From NCBI GenBank assembly GCA_016208305.1, contig JACQYI010000009.1:1-64000 (forward strand): a stretch of DNA of 64,000 bases. The letters run 5' to 3'. Both the position numbers and the translations under genes were made by a program. The DNA is from Oscillatoriophycideae cyanobacterium NC_groundwater_1537_Pr4_S-0.65um_50_18. Its GTDB lineage: Bacteria; Cyanobacteriota; Cyanobacteriia; Elainellales; Elainellaceae. The notes under the pieces are model-generated. The model ran no database searches. It had not been told where the DNA came from and saw only the letters and a program-made list of their open reading frames with translations. Of this stretch, positions 20,415-30,747 are shown piece after piece; within the stretch, counting starts at the first letter, position 1, and each line of letters opens with the position of its first letter.

Positions 20415-23400
20415 ACCAAGGCGGGTTCTGGAAGTGCGCCTTTCATTCTGCCAAAATAATCCAGCAGGTTTTCTAACTGCTGATCGGCTTTCAGCGCTCC
20501 CAATCCACGCACCGTCACCTTTCCAGGCGTGTAGACAAAGCGAGACTTGAGATGCTCCGGCAGGTTTTCCTTCAGCAGATTCCAGGCTGGCTCCTCCATT
20601 GGGGTTTCCAGGAAGACATGCTGTTTGCCTTCTGGCTTGATGCGGCTAAAGCCCAGAGATTTAGCAACTTGCTTCAGCTCAATCACGCGCAACAATTGCT
20701 GTGCAGCTGAAGGAATGGCACCATAGCGATCGCTCCAATCTGCGGCAATTTGCGTTAGCTCTTTTTTGGACTGTGCCGAGGCCACCGCTCGGTAAGCGCT
20801 CATCTTTTGGTCGAGATCGGGAATGTAATCGGCTGGAATAAAAGCCGTCAAACTCAGATCAATTTGCGTGTCATCCACTTGAGGGATTTCCTGTCCACGG
20901 ATTTCCTTAATCGCGTCCTCCAGCATCTCCATGTAGAGATCAAAGCCGATCGCGTCCATTTGCCCCGACTGTTCTGCCCCCAGCAAATTTCCGACTCCAC
21001 GAATTTCCATATCTCGTACTGCCAACTGGTATCCCGAACCGAGCTGGGCAAATTCTTGAATCGCTCTTAGCCTTTGTCTTGCCGTTTCCGTGAGCTGACT
21101 CTGACGCGGATAAAACAGCCAGGCATGCGCCTGAATGCCAGCACGCCCTACCCGACCCCGCAATTGGTAGAGCTGCGACAAGCCAAATTTCTGGGCATCT
21201 TCCACCAAAATCGTGTTGACGCGCGGAATATCTAACCCCGACTCAATAATGGTGGTACAGACCAGCACCTCTGCATCGCCGTTGCTAAAGGTCAGCATCG
21301 TCGATTCCAGTTCGCCTTCCTGCATCTGTCCGTGGGCGATCGCAATTCTGGCCGAGGGCACCATTTCTCGAATGCGGGCGGCCACTTCCTCGATGCCTTC
21401 TACACGCGGCACCACGTAGAAAATTTGTCCGCCCCGGTCTAGCTCTTGCCGCACTGCTGTCCGCATCACTTCTAGATCGTAAGGCGACAGGTGGGTTTTG
21501 ATAGCGCGACGCGAAGGGGGCGGCGTGCTAATCAGGCTCATTTCTCGCACCCCCGACAGCGCCATATACAGCGTCCGAGGAATGGGGGTAGCGCTCAACG
21601 TCAGCACATCCACCTGCGTCCGCAAAGACTTGATCTTTTCTTTCTGGTTGACGCCAAACCGCTGCTCTTCATCCACCACCAGCAAGCCCAAGTCTTTGAA
21701 CTGCACCCCTTTCCCCAAAAGCTGGTGGGTGCCCACCACCACATCTAGCTCTCCGGTGGCGAGGCGCTGCTGAATGTCTTTGCGTTCTTCAGCCGTGCGG
21801 AAGCGATTGAGCAAGCCCACCTGGATTGGGTAGGGGGCAAACCGCTCCTTCAGGGTGTGATAGTGCTGCTGCGTCAAGATTGTGGTGGGAGCCAGCAGCG
21901 CCACCTGTTTGCCTGCCGTGATCGCCTTGAAAATAGCGCGAATCGCCACCTCCGTTTTGCCAAAGCCAACATCGCCACAGACCAGCCGATCCATTGGGCG
22001 CAGGTCTTCCATGTCGCGCTTCACATCCTGCACTGCCTTGAGCTGATCGGGCGTAGGCTGATAGGGAAAAGAGTCCTCTAGCTCCTCCTGCCAAGGGGTA
22101 TCTTGCGGATAGGCAAATCCCTGCTGTTGGGCACGTTGAGCATAGAGTTGCAGCAAGTCCACCGCCACTTTTTTGACAGCCTTACGCACCTTACTCTTGG
22201 TTTTTTCCCAAGCCTTGCTCGACATGCGGTTGAGTTCAGGAACGCGATCGCCCACTCCCCGAAACCGCGATAGCGCCCCCACCTGATCTGCCGCAACCCG
22301 CAATAGCCCGTCAGCATATTGCAGCACCAGGTACTCACGGGTTTCGTTGTTAATTGTCAGGCTTTCCAGCTTCAGAAACTTGCCTACCCCGTGGCTTTTA
22401 TGCACCACATAGTCACCGAGCTGCAGCTTGTTAGGATCAACCTGCTTAGAGGTCGCCTGTCGCCGCTTGCGGACATAGGTGGGCGTCGCTAGGGTGTGCT
22501 GCCCAAAAAACTCGCGGTCTGTAACCACCACTAGCCGAAAGGTCGGCAGAATGAAGCCCTCTAGCTCTGCCAAACCCGAATACTTAACTGCGGTCGGTAT
22601 CCGTTGTGATTGCAGCTTGTCGATCGCCAAATAATCGCGGGGGTTGGGCACAAACTGCGCCGGACAGTCATGCTCCTGCAACAGAGAAACCGATCGGGAA
22701 GGCTGTGCCGATATTAGCCACACCCCAAAGCTGCGATCGCGCTCCTGCCGCAAAATCTCTGCTAGCTTGCCAAATTGGTGCGGCGTAGAGGGTACTGGAC
22801 GGCTAGATAAATTCAGCCCCACGCCTTCTTCTGCCAGTTCCGAAAGCAAGAGGCGATCGAACCGATCAACCTGCTCTAAAGATTCGACAAAGCGGCGATG
22901 TATCTGGGGTAAGCGTTGCGCCGCCAGCTCTTGCCACTGCTCCTCGGCATGTTCAAACCAGCGATCACCATGTCCTCGGCATTGCTCCGGTTCATCGATC
23001 GCCACCAGCATGTTGGCAGGTAGGTAATCCAGCAGCGAGGCGGGCTGCTCAAAGGCAACGCCAAGAAATCGCCGCATGCCCTCTAGCATCTGTCCGGCTT
23101 GCAGTCGCTCTAGCTCTTCGGCAGAAAGCACAGCCGCCAGGTCTTTCGGCGCTGCCTCCCGCAACTGTTCTAGAATCATGGGGCTAAAGTTGGTCGTAGT
23201 CAGCACGAGCCGCTGCGTACTGTCGAGCGATCGCTGCGTCGCCGGATCAAACTCCCGAATTCGGTCTAGCTCATCTCCCAGCAGCTCCAACCGGACAGGC
23301 AGTTCAGAAGCCACCGGATACACATCAATAATGTCGCCTCGGCGACTCCACTGCCCTTCTATTTCCACCAAGGCTACGCGCTCATAGCCCAAATTGGTCA

Positions 23401-23893
23401 GCTGATGGCTCAGGGCTTCTAGGTCAATTTCGATACCCTGATTCAGGGTGACGCAGTAGCGGCGAAAGACCTCTACGGGGGGTAGATGGGTTTGCAGAGC
23501 GCGATCGGTCGTCACGATCGCCATGCCCTTGCCATCCGCAACGCCTTCACTTTGAAGATCGGCAAGCACCTGCAACTGTCCCCAGGTCATCTCCGACTCT
23601 GGATCAAACGGCTCATAGGGCGAGGCTTCTGAAGTCGGATAAAAATGGACGGTCTGCCAGCCCATCGCTTCAATCTGAGCGGCCCAGCGTCCTGCCTCTT
23701 CTAGGGTGGCAGTCACCACCAGCAAGGATCGCTGCTGCGCCTGCGCCAGTGCCGAAGCGACTAGACCTTTGGGCAAACGGGCAATGCCGTTGAGCGTCAG
23801 CACATGCTGCTGGCTAAGTTTGGTCAAGAGTTCTGAAGTGAGAGGCGATCGCCCTAGTGCCCGAGTAATTGAAGAGAGAGCCATATGCGCCAA
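20411..23893 (-). CDS. mfd: Transcription-repair coupling factor
   Basis: A 1160-residue ATP-dependent translocase that removes RNA polymerase stalled at DNA damage and recruits UvrA. From the N-terminus: UvrB-like damage-recognition domains (about 1-350), an RNAP-interaction (CarD-like) domain around 480-560 ([20 protein letters not shown]), the helicase core with Walker [19 protein letters not shown] (DEEQ box) and the [14 protein letters not shown] and [10 protein letters not shown] motifs, then the C-terminal TRCF domain ([17 protein letters not shown]). Length agrees with the family. Two Met residues near the start (M1, M4) are possible. Its stop codon overlaps the convergent gene's stop by two bases, so no terminator hairpin fits between them. 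Confidence 0.98.
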   Translation of the reverse strand: MAHMALSSITRALGRSPLTSELLTKLSQQHVLTLNGIARLPKGLVASALAQAQQRSLLVVTATLEEAGRWAAQIEAMGWQTVHFYPTSEASPYEPFDPESEMTWGQLQVLADLQSEGVADGKGMAIVTTDRALQTHLPPVEVFRRYCVTLNQGIEIDLEALSHQLTNLGYERVALVEIEGQWSRRGDIIDVYPVASELPVRLELLGDELDRIREFDPATQRSLDSTQRLVLTTTNFSPMILEQLREAAPKDLAAVLSAEELERLQAGQMLEGMRRFLGVAFEQPASLLDYLPANMLVAIDEPEQCRGHGDRWFEHAEEQWQELAAQRLPQIHRRFVESLEQVDRFDRLLLSELAEEGVGLNLSSRPVPSTPHQFGKLAEILRQERDRSFGVWLISAQPSRSVSLLQEHDCPAQFVPNPRDYLAIDKLQSQRIPTAVKYSGLAELEGFILPTFRLVVVTDREFFGQHTLATPTYVRKRRQATSKQVDPNKLQLGDYVVHKSHGVGKFLKLESLTINNETREYLVLQYADGLLRVAADQVGALSRFRGVGDRVPELNRMSSKAWEKTKSKVRKAVKKVAVDLLQLYAQRAQQQGFAYPQDTPWQEELEDSFPYQPTPDQLKAVQDVKRDMEDLRPMDRLVCGDVGFGKTEVAIRAIFKAITAGKQVALLAPTTILTQQHYHTLKERFAPYPIQVGLLNRFRTAEERKDIQQRLATGELDVVVGTHQLLGKGVQFKDLGLLVVDEEQRFGVNQKEKIKSLRTQVDVLTLSATPIPRTLYMALSGVREMSLISTPPPSRRAIKTHLSPYDLEVMRTAVRQELDRGGQIFYVVPRVEGIEEVAARIREMVPSARIAIAHGQMQEGELESTMLTFSNGDAEVLVCTTIIESGLDIPRVNTILVEDAQKFGLSQLYQLRGRVGRAGIQAHAWLFYPRQSQLTETARQRLRAIQEFAQLGSGYQLAVRDMEIRGVGNLLGAEQSGQMDAIGFDLYMEMLEDAIKEIRGQEIPQVDDTQIDLSLTAFIPADYIPDLDQKMSAYRAVASAQSKKELTQIAADWSDRYGAIPSAAQQLLRVIELKQVAKSLGFSRIKPEGKQHVFLETPMEEPAWNLLKENLPEHLKSRFVYTPGKVTVRGLGALKADQQLENLLDYFGRMKGALPEPALV

Positions 23894-24066
23894 AGACGAA
23901 AAGCCTAGAACAGAGCTTAGAAATGGAAATCTGCCAGTTAAATCTGTCAGTTAAAAGACAGGCAGGTAAAGGGAAGATGATACCTCAAATTGATCCCTCT
24001 TGCTCCATTCTAGAAAGTTAGAGCGCAGGTTGGGTTTTAGAGGTGTTATGGATTGGCTTAAAGGGG

Positions 24067-25752
24067 CTAATCCTGCTCTTTAGCAGGAAATTCTTTGTCA
24101 GAAAACTCCTGCCGTACTGAAGGAGAAGGGGCAAAAGCTGGGCAGTAGCCATCAGGCGTGACCCTAAACCCAAACAGAGGCGAGACTTGGTTCCAGCAGC
24201 GCTGTCCTCGACAATGTAAGCAGTTATCGCAGCACTCGGTCTGCACATCGGGCGCTGTTTCACTCTGCTGCAACAGCTCACGGGGGGTCAGCCCACGCAG
24301 CACCAACTCTTCGCCCTGCCAACGAGCTTCCACCAGCCCTGTATCGGCAAAGTGCTGCCAGCGCGGATCGCTAACCACAGTGCTCGGTAAAGTAATGCTC
24401 ACCGCCGTATTAAATTCGTTTAGCTCACCTTCGTAGTGGGTTTCGGGTGCGGCAGGCTGCAAGAAAGTTTCACCGATCGGTAGCTCAACGCGGGTTCCGG
24501 CTGCGGGCATATGTAGGTGATAGCGATTTCGCAGCTCTTCGAGGCTTGTCAGGTCGCTGAGGTAGGCCGGAGAACCATGCACGAATATCACATGCTGGGG
24601 ACGCAAATTGTGAATTAGCTGTGTGGTGCTAGAACCGTCGCAGTGGTCGCCCAATAAATAAGTTTCCAGCATCAACTGTCCGGTCTGAAGCTGCGCCTGA
24701 AGCGGCAAAGAATCCGTTAGTTTCCGGGCGATCGCCGCCTCGATCGAGCCAATGCGTCCGGGCTGCTGCGGCACCAGCATCAGCCAAGGCTGAGTTGCAG
24801 ATTGAAAGTACTGGCTGAGGTCAACACTTTTGTCAGTCAAAACAATGCAGGGCGACTGCTCTAGCAAAGCCTGCTTTTCTGCGGGGCTGATCCCCACTGG
24901 AAACTGCCGCACTCTAGGTCGAATCCGCTCATCCCAAAACAAGGGCTGATGGCGAGCAAAGTTTTGTACAGTAGTCGGAAAGTGGCTCAGCATATCCAGG
25001 TAGGCGTTGCAGCCGATCGCCACACTGCCATCTACCCAAATATTCAGATCGCGCCCGGTAAAGTGATGGTGGCTCCGCAGCAGCATAAGCAGCTCTTGCC
25101 CCAGCCCCAACGCAGGAGTGGGCAGCAGCACAGACTGGCGATCGCTAACGGCGCGGTGAATGCGATCGGCCAACTGGTTTTCCTGCTGTCGGCGGTGAGG
25201 AAACCGCGCGGTGCCATAGCTGCCTTCAACAATCAGCACATCCGGCTTGATGCCGCGCAAATCTTCTAGCGGCAACCCATCTACCAAGCGCGAATTTGAC
25301 AGCAAAAAGTCCCCGGTGTAGAACACCTTGTAGGAGCGCTGCTCGGTGGTGTAGGTCAACAGCAAAGCGGCTGCCCCCGGCAGATGCCCTGAGGGAAATA
25401 GCTCAGCGCTTAGACCCTCCCGAAACTCTACAGGCGTCCGCCAAGGAAGCGCCTGACAGGCTACGGCCTTGCTGCGATCGAGAGAGAGCAGATGAGTCGT
25501 CACTTCGCTGGCGTAGATGGGCAACTGTGGAAACGCCTTGCGCAAGGCTGACAGCCCCCTGGCATGGTCAGAATGCGCATGAGTACAAAGCACCAGATCG
25601 GCGGGCGGAGACAGCTCATGTCCTGCAACTAGAGGCTGAATGTTGCTCAGTCCACAATCCAGCAAGATGCGGTGAGGCCCCATCTGCATCAGCAGGCAGA
25701 CGCCTTCGTTAGCATGACCTACCCCTAAAGGCAAGCATTCCAGGAGTTCCAT
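24067..25752 (-). CDS. Metallo-beta-lactamase-fold protein (beta-CASP-like, nuclease-related)
   Basis: A 561-residue protein. Metal motifs: THAHSDHARG at about residue 57 (HxHxDH), then SGHLPGAAAL and the aspartate-containing VFYTGDFLLSN near 145, as in RNA-processing beta-CASP hydrolases. The middle part (about 190-420) has the CASP-like insertion and ends in IFVHGSPAYLSDL. The last ~60 residues are unusual: a Cys-rich tail CCDNCLHCRGQRCWN, which could bind a metal or Fe-S cluster. RNA or DNA substrate is unknown; families of this type include RNase J/CPSF relatives. It is upstream of mfd on the same strand, 173 bases away, with no evidence of an operon. Confidence 0.8.
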   Translation of the reverse strand: MELLECLPLGVGHANEGVCLLMQMGPHRILLDCGLSNIQPLVAGHELSPPADLVLCTHAHSDHARGLSALRKAFPQLPIYASEVTTHLLSLDRSKAVACQALPWRTPVEFREGLSAELFPSGHLPGAAALLLTYTTEQRSYKVFYTGDFLLSNSRLVDGLPLEDLRGIKPDVLIVEGSYGTARFPHRRQQENQLADRIHRAVSDRQSVLLPTPALGLGQELLMLLRSHHHFTGRDLNIWVDGSVAIGCNAYLDMLSHFPTTVQNFARHQPLFWDERIRPRVRQFPVGISPAEKQALLEQSPCIVLTDKSVDLSQYFQSATQPWLMLVPQQPGRIGSIEAAIARKLTDSLPLQAQLQTGQLMLETYLLGDHCDGSSTTQLIHNLRPQHVIFVHGSPAYLSDLTSLEELRNRYHLHMPAAGTRVELPIGETFLQPAAPETHYEGELNEFNTAVSITLPSTVVSDPRWQHFADTGLVEARWQGEELVLRGLTPRELLQQSETAPDVQTECCDNCLHCRGQRCWNQVSPLFGFRVTPDGYCPAFAPSPSVRQEFSDKEFPAKEQD

Positions 25753-25760
25753 GACTTGCC

Positions 25761-25883
25761 CTAGTGAGCAGAGCCATTTCCATGATAGTTATCCGTATCG
25801 TAGAAGCCGTTGCGAGTGCCAAAGAAAAGGCAGGCGATCATAAAGATAGGGGTAAGACCCAACAAAATTAGCTTGACATCCAT
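25761..25883 (-). CDS. Small single-span membrane protein (40 residues)
   Basis: A 40-residue protein beginning MDVKLILLGLTPIFM with one membrane helix (about residues 4-22) and a polar tail NGFYDTDNYHGNGSAH. GAGGTG stands about 10 bases before the ATG, so it is likely translated. Its build is that of small subunits of photosynthetic or NDH complexes, but I do not recognise it as a named one. It starts upstream of the beta-CASP-like gene on the same strand and ends 8 bases before that gene's start, suggesting cotranscription. Confidence 0.7.
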   Translation of the reverse strand: MDVKLILLGLTPIFMIACLFFGTRNGFYDTDNYHGNGSAH

Positions 25884-26404
25884 AGACTTTTAACACCTCT
25901 GTTATTCAAATTAGGGCTGGCTTAATCTTAGACTCAAGCGCCTATCTGGGAATCCATACTGTGCAGGATGGAGCAAATATTAAAGTTGATCTTTTCTCAC
26001 CCTACTACGAAATAGGTTTACCCAGAGACTCTCAATATGCCACTTATGCCGCTCATGTCTCAGGTAAATTATCAGGGGGAAACAGGATGAATGGCTGAAC
26101 TGCACCCCAATTCTTTAGAAACCTAAGGCTTTGTAGACGTAGCCGCTTTGGGCTTATAGCGATTTTTGGATGAGTAAACTTGGGTGGGGGAGTCGGGGAG
26201 TCGGGGAGAGTGAGGGAGCGTGGGAGAGGAAATGGTGTAGATGTGGCTTTGAGAAAAAAGGTTAGCGATCGCAAATTAATTGACCTGTGATGGTTTTCTG
26301 GACGTGCTATGCAGAGTGCGGCACGTTCAGGAAATGATTGGATTTTGTTTAATCTGTGCTCCTTCAAGGGTTCGGTTAGAGCCTTCGGCTAGGAAATATT
26401 ACGT
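25884..26404. other. Gene-free gap with dispersed repeat
   Basis: About 520 bases without a convincing gene. Contains a purine-rich tract of GGGGAGTC-type units around 26180-26230 and a copy of the dispersed hairpin repeat (26267-26362). A minus-strand ORF across both is a by-product of these repeats. Confidence 0.6.
26267..26362. repeat. Dispersed hairpin repeat, copy A
   Basis: Starts GATCGCAAATTAAT and ends TTTAATCTGTGCTCC, imperfect inverse of each other; the interior forms a stem of TTTTCTGGACGTGC with GCACGTTCAGGAAA. Shares this plan with copies at 33783 and 55811. Confidence 0.65.
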
Positions 26405-27085
26405 CTAATCAATCAGGTGATGATCCATCGCAAAGCGAACTAGCTCTGCCCGATTGCTGGTTTCTGTCTTGCGTAGCAAGCTACTGACGTATTTCTCTAC
26501 TGTGCGAGAACTGAGGTGCAGCCGATCGCCAATCTGAGCATTCGACAGTCCGGCTGCCAGCAGAGTCAGAGCCTCTTGCTCTCGCTGCGTCAAGTCTATC
26601 GGCGGTAGGGTAGAGGCTTTAGGAGCCTGTGATGTCTTCTCGTCATCAGACGCAACACCGCCAAGGTGAGAGGGTGGAGAAGGCAGGTGCGATCGCCATT
26701 CGGTTTGAATGAGCTGCGATCGCTCTAGCAAATTCCGAATCACTGCACCCAACTCCTCTAGCTCAAAGGGTTTAGGCAAGTAGAGATCGCATCCGAGCTG
26801 ATAGCCTCGAATCCGCTCATCTACGCTAGTACGTGCCGTCAAAAAAATTACGGGGAGCAGCCGAAATGCAGGCTGGTGACGCACCTGACGCATCAGCTCA
26901 TAGCCATCCATCCCAGGCATGGTCACATCTGTAACGATCAGATGAGGCTGGTATCGCTCAACCATCTCTAGTGCCTTGCGACCGTCTTCAGCCATCACTA
27001 CCCAATATCCAGAAAACTCTAGATAATCGCTAATGGCTAGCCGAGTCCCTACATCGTCGTCAGCGACAAGAATGGTTAAAGGCAT
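26405..27085 (-). CDS. NarL/LuxR-type response regulator (Rre1/Ycf29-like)
   Basis: A 226-residue regulator: receiver domain from MPLTILVADDDVGTR with the phospho-acceptor Asp in LIVTDVTMPGMDG and Lys in LYLPKPFELEEL; a Pro/Ser linker; then a LuxR HTH (LTQREQEALTLLAAGLSNAQIGDRLHLSSRTVEKYVSSLL) at about 165-220. The start at 27085 is preferred because the receiver begins there; the longer frame to 27220 adds an unrelated 45 residues. The sequence resembles the cyanobacterial/plastid Ycf29 (Rre1) stress regulator, which pairs with the kinases Hik2/Hik34 in Synechocystis; this assignment is recognition by pattern. No kinase gene is adjacent. Confidence 0.85.
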   Translation of the reverse strand: MPLTILVADDDVGTRLAISDYLEFSGYWVVMAEDGRKALEMVERYQPHLIVTDVTMPGMDGYELMRQVRHQPAFRLLPVIFLTARTSVDERIRGYQLGCDLYLPKPFELEELGAVIRNLLERSQLIQTEWRSHLPSPPSHLGGVASDDEKTSQAPKASTLPPIDLTQREQEALTLLAAGLSNAQIGDRLHLSSRTVEKYVSSLLRKTETSNRAELVRFAMDHHLID

Positions 27086-27818
27086 GAGATATAGGAATAG
27101 AACAGCTTGTTCACCCTCACGGAGCTTAGAGATGGGTCGCAGCACATAGGTCGTTACGGTAATGTTCCAAACTTGCTGCTTATCTTTTTGGCCTATTTTT
27201 TGAAAGACGCTCAGAACCAACGCTGCAAAAAATAAACCCCAGAAATAACTCTGATATTAAAAGCAGTATCTAATAGAGTGCCTGAAGACAAAGTGTTTAG
27301 GTGCCCCTGATGGTGGATTATGGGCTAGAAACCCATAATTTGTGCCTTGTGAGCCTTCGCCTTCATATTGATTCTTGCTCTCTGTCGTTCTGATCTCTGT
27401 TGATCGCCTTATTCTTACTACTTTTAGCCTAAGCCAAGACCAAGTAAATTGTGGCACTACTGACCTAAGGGCTGAATCTTTTCTCCCTCAGATTCAGTCA
27501 TATCTATCAGTAAAACCTAATGGCTTAGCTATGGAGGAGCTTCAGCGCAAACAGGGAGCAATTTGAAACTACTAAAGAGCTACACCAAACCCATCTGGAA
27601 ATCAATGGACAGGCAAGAAACTGACACATTTAAGCCAATAATCATTATTACTAACCCAGAGAATGAGCCTGTGTTAACTAATGTAATTAATTGAACAAAA
27701 ATTTAAAATTCTTTATAATACTGCCTCCATGATACTATCTGTGTGGCTTTTGACTATCTGCATTTAGATTCTAAGGTTCCTTGTTCATTTGATTTGCGTG
27801 GTGTAGGAGACAGCAGGA
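27086..27818. other. Long promoter gap between divergent genes
   Basis: A 733-base gap between the divergent response regulator and oxidoreductase genes. A 63-codon plus-strand ORF (27375-27566) is not convincing. One clear hairpin is present: ATTATGGG (27317-27324) and its complement (27332-27339) with a 7-base loop. The region between 27650 and 27780 is AT-rich, as expected of promoters. Confidence 0.55.
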
Positions 27819-28904
27819 GTGCAAAATAACTTATCTGTTGGGCAAACAACAGGACATCGCCATTCCATAGAGCCAATTCGTATTGGCGTCATTGGTGTGG
27901 GCAACATGGGGCAGCATCATACTCGCGTTCTCAGTCTACTGAAGGATGTTGAACTGGTGGGGGTTTCAGACATCAATGTCGAGCGGGGCATAGACACCGC
28001 CAGTAAGTATCGCGTCCGGTTTTTTGAAGATTACCGTGATTTGCTAGGGCATGTGGATGCTGTCTGTGTGGCAGTGCCCACCCGCCTCCACCATAACGTC
28101 GGACTCACCTGCCTCCAGGCTGGAGTGCATGTGCTGATCGAAAAACCGATCGCTGCCAGTATTGCCGAAGCCGAGTCGTTGGTTAACGCTGCTGCCGAGT
28201 CTCACTGTATTCTCCAAGTCGGGCACATTGAGCGGTTCAATCCTGCCTTTCAAGAGCTAAACAAAGTCTTGAAAACTGAAGAAATTTTGGCTCTAGAAGC
28301 GCATCGCATGAGTCCATACTCCGATCGCGCCAATGATGTCTCGGTGGTTTTGGATCTGATGATCCACGATATCGACCTCATGCTAGAGATTGCTGGATCG
28401 CCCGTGGTCAAACTCACGGCTAGCGGTAGCCGAGCGGCCAACTCTGGATATCTAGATTACGTGACGGCTACTTTGGGGTTTGCCAGCGGCATTGTGGCTA
28501 CTTTGACCGCTAGCAAAGTGACTCACCGCAAAATTCGCCGGATTTCTGCCCACTGCAAAAACTCCCTGACAGAGGCCAATTTTCTCAATAATGAAATTCT
28601 GATCCATCGCCAAACTACAGCCAACTACCGGACTGATTACGGTCAAGTGCTTTATCGGCAGGATGGCTTAATCGAGAAAGTCTACACGAGCAATATTGAA
28701 CCTTTGCACGCAGAGCTAGAGCACTTTGTTAACTGTGTCCGAGGAGGAAATCAGCCTTCTGTCGGGGGAGAGCAGGCTTTGAAAGCGCTGCGGCTGGCTA
28801 GCTTGATTGAGCAGATGGCGCTGGATGGACAAGTCTGGCAGTCTACAGAGACTGAGATTCTTCATCCTGGCACGCCTTCTAATGGGCCAAAGATTGCAGT
28901 GTAG
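27819..28904 (+). CDS. Gfo/Idh/MocA-family NAD(P)-dependent oxidoreductase
   Basis: A 361-residue cytoplasmic oxidoreductase. The N-terminal Rossmann domain has RIGVIGVGNMGQHHTRVL (GxGxxG variant) and the family motif HVLIEKPIAAS (EKP) near residue 110; the C-terminal domain begins with VGHIERFNPAF, where the Glu-Arg-Phe-Asn-Pro segment is typical of one subgroup, often annotated in sugar or inositol metabolism. Substrate unknown. A GTG at 27819 is used: AGGAG lies about 12 bases before it. A strong hairpin follows about 95 bases past the stop. The gene has no evident operon partner. Confidence 0.85.
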   Translation: MQNNLSVGQTTGHRHSIEPIRIGVIGVGNMGQHHTRVLSLLKDVELVGVSDINVERGIDTASKYRVRFFEDYRDLLGHVDAVCVAVPTRLHHNVGLTCLQAGVHVLIEKPIAASIAEAESLVNAAAESHCILQVGHIERFNPAFQELNKVLKTEEILALEAHRMSPYSDRANDVSVVLDLMIHDIDLMLEIAGSPVVKLTASGSRAANSGYLDYVTATLGFASGIVATLTASKVTHRKIRRISAHCKNSLTEANFLNNEILIHRQTTANYRTDYGQVLYRQDGLIEKVYTSNIEPLHAELEHFVNCVRGGNQPSVGGEQALKALRLASLIEQMALDGQVWQSTETEILHPGTPSNGPKIAV

Positions 28905-28999
28905 GTCAAAACGATCCAGACTTGCCGTAATACAGCTATGGATTTTGTGGAGCGGCATATCTGAACCAAAACACAGGTTTTGCTAAAATCAAATACAGC

Positions 29000-29046
29000 A
29001 AAATTTCCCTGAAAGTCTCATTTTGCAAGGCTTTTAGGGAAATTTT
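29000..29046 (+). terminator. Hairpin terminator after the Gfo/Idh gene
   Basis: AAAATTTCCCTGAAAG (29000-29015) pairs with CTTTTAGGGAAATTTT (29031-29046), 16 bp with one G-T pair and a 15-base loop, ending in TTTT. A similar sequence (CCCTGAAAGTCT with CTTTTAAG) recurs near 60620, so it may also be a dispersed hairpin. Confidence 0.7.
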
Positions 29047-29183
29047 GATTGGATCATTGAGTCGAGTCAAGAATGTAGCTTTTTATCCAGAAACCCTGCC
29101 ATCCCAATCGGGACATTGGGGTAGTTCTGAACTAGGGCAGTTTAGAACCAACGAATTTGCGTCAGCTCTGAATCAGTCGAGCG

Positions 29184-30155
29184 CTAATAAAGCCGACTTA
29201 ACACGTAGTCAGCGAGTTCAATCAAAGCCTCACGGGGCTGCGAAGGGGCTAATTCGGCTAAGTTTGCGATGGCTTGCTGAGCATGATAGGCGGCCAGCTC
29301 GCGAGAGCGATCGATCCCCTGGCTGTTTTTCACAAGACCGATCGCCTGATCGAGATCTTCATCTTGGGCAAATTCTCTCTCGATTAGCGTTTCTAGATAA
29401 GGCTTTTCTTCCAGCGCATACAGCACCGGAGCGGTCAAGTTACCACTCTTCAGATCTGAGGCCGCAGGTTTTCCCAAAGCATCGCTAGAACCCGTAAAGT
29501 CCAGAATATCATCGACGATTTGGAAAGCAAGCCCAATGTGGCGGCCATAGCTATATAGACAGGTCGCCATTTCAGGAGAAACGCCGCTCAAAATACCTGC
29601 CGCCTTTGAGCTGTTGGCAATCAAAGAAGCTGTTTTGTTATAGCTTTTGTCTAAGTAAGCCTCAATCGATAAGCGCGTGTCAAATCGATTCAACCCCTGC
29701 TGAATCTCGCCTTCTGCCAGATTCATGATCACTTCAGACAGTAGCTTTACGACTGTCAAGTTATCCAGATTAGCGAGATACCAAGAAGACTGTGCAAACA
29801 AGAAGTCTCCAGCCAGTACAGCAATTCGGTTGCCAAAGTTGCTATGAACGGTCGGAACGCCTCGACGTAGCTCTGAGTCATCAATCACATCATCATGCAC
29901 CAGGCTAGCGGTGTGAATCATCTCAGTGATTTCGGCCAGCCGACGATGCTTGGGTGTGATGTCTTGATCAGGCATGGTGGCTCGGGAGATCAGCAGGACG
30001 ATCGCTGGTCTCAGCCGCTTTCCTCCTGCCCCAAAAAGGTGTTCTGCTGCGGCATAGAGAATAGGATGTCGAGCACCCACCAACTGTTTCAGATTCTCGG
30101 CAAGGAGATGTAAATCTGCTTCAACCGGGGAGAAAAGGGAGATGGCTGAGGTCAT
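29184..30155 (-). CDS. sds: Solanesyl/polyprenyl diphosphate synthase
   Basis: A 323-residue trans-polyprenyl synthase. The first aspartate-rich motif HDDVIDD (Asp88-Asp93) and the second DDILD (Asp215-Asp219), both Mg binding, are intact, as is the GGKRLRP isopentenyl-PP-binding motif at about 44-50. The residues before the first DDxxD are small (Ala, Ser), which allows long chains; in cyanobacteria this family supplies the C45 tail of plastoquinone. GGPP synthases share these motifs, but the PVHSNFGNRIAVLAGDFLFA pattern is the long-chain type. It stands alone. Confidence 0.93.
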   Translation of the reverse strand: MTSAISLFSPVEADLHLLAENLKQLVGARHPILYAAAEHLFGAGGKRLRPAIVLLISRATMPDQDITPKHRRLAEITEMIHTASLVHDDVIDDSELRRGVPTVHSNFGNRIAVLAGDFLFAQSSWYLANLDNLTVVKLLSEVIMNLAEGEIQQGLNRFDTRLSIEAYLDKSYNKTASLIANSSKAAGILSGVSPEMATCLYSYGRHIGLAFQIVDDILDFTGSSDALGKPAASDLKSGNLTAPVLYALEEKPYLETLIEREFAQDEDLDQAIGLVKNSQGIDRSRELAAYHAQQAIANLAELAPSQPREALIELADYVLSRLY

Positions 30156-30747
30156 GGATAGGCTGACTCTGGCTCTAAGTTTACGAAATTTTACATTATC
30201 TTACACTTATTCTAAGCTAACGCCTCCGCATCTGCCGTCGGCAAGTTTTTATTCCTTGAAAAATACTGGCTGGATATTTCACTGGATAGATTATGGAAGC
30301 ATGGTGTTCGGGTGATAATTTTAGGAGAAGTTTCTTAGAGAAACTTGCTAATTCTTTTACTGATCTCTCTCAGAAAGTTGGGAAGACTGTGTTAGCCTAG
30401 TGTATAAGGATTTCAAAATTTCATAAAGCCAAGCAAAGGCTTATGTCTCTGACGTGAGAGCCAGACTTTCAGCATATATTTCGAGCGATTGCTTGAAATT
30501 CAGAGCATCTTAGCAAAGCGCCTCCCCCACAGCAGCTCGGTAGAGTTCCTGTAGGTGCGCTACATAGGTGCCTAGAACTGTCTGCTTCGAGGGGGCTGCA
30601 AGCGTGAGCTGGCAAGCTGCTTTTTGCTTTTGGCTAGTTTTGAGTCACCCCATTAGAGGTTGGCTCAAAGTGTTGCTAGTGGCTTCGCATTTTTGCGAGT
30701 TTTGATACTCTTAATGTTCTTCTATATCTAATCCTCTATGCTGCCCC
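30156..30747. other. Long gap with possible structured RNA
   Basis: 592 bases between divergent genes. No protein gene is seen. Bases 30511-30640 can fold as described in a separate entry; the remainder is AT-rich and may hold promoters for both sides. Confidence 0.5.
30511..30640 (+). ncRNA. Candidate structured non-coding RNA
   Basis: Successive helices nest into a rod: CCCCC (30524-30528) with GGGGG (30591-30595); AGCAG (30531-30535) with CTGCT (30582-30586); AGTTC (30544-30548) with GAACT (30575-30579); and TGTAG (30550-30554) with CTACA (30560-30564) at the tip. T-rich GCTTTTTGCTTTT follows from about 30618. The nested order without conflict suggests an RNA, but I matched it to no known family (not tmRNA, RNase P or SRP RNA). 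Strand is inferred from the T-run. It could also be the 5' leader of the small ORF at 30748. Confidence 0.35.

Noticed and set aside
26053-26367. Minus-strand ORF of 104 codons
   Set aside because: It runs across a purine tract and the dispersed repeat; a similar translated segment appears at 55800 only because the repeat recurs.
29045-29488. Plus-strand ORF of 147 codons
   Set aside because: It overlaps the end of the solanesyl diphosphate synthase gene on the opposite strand and has no family resemblance.
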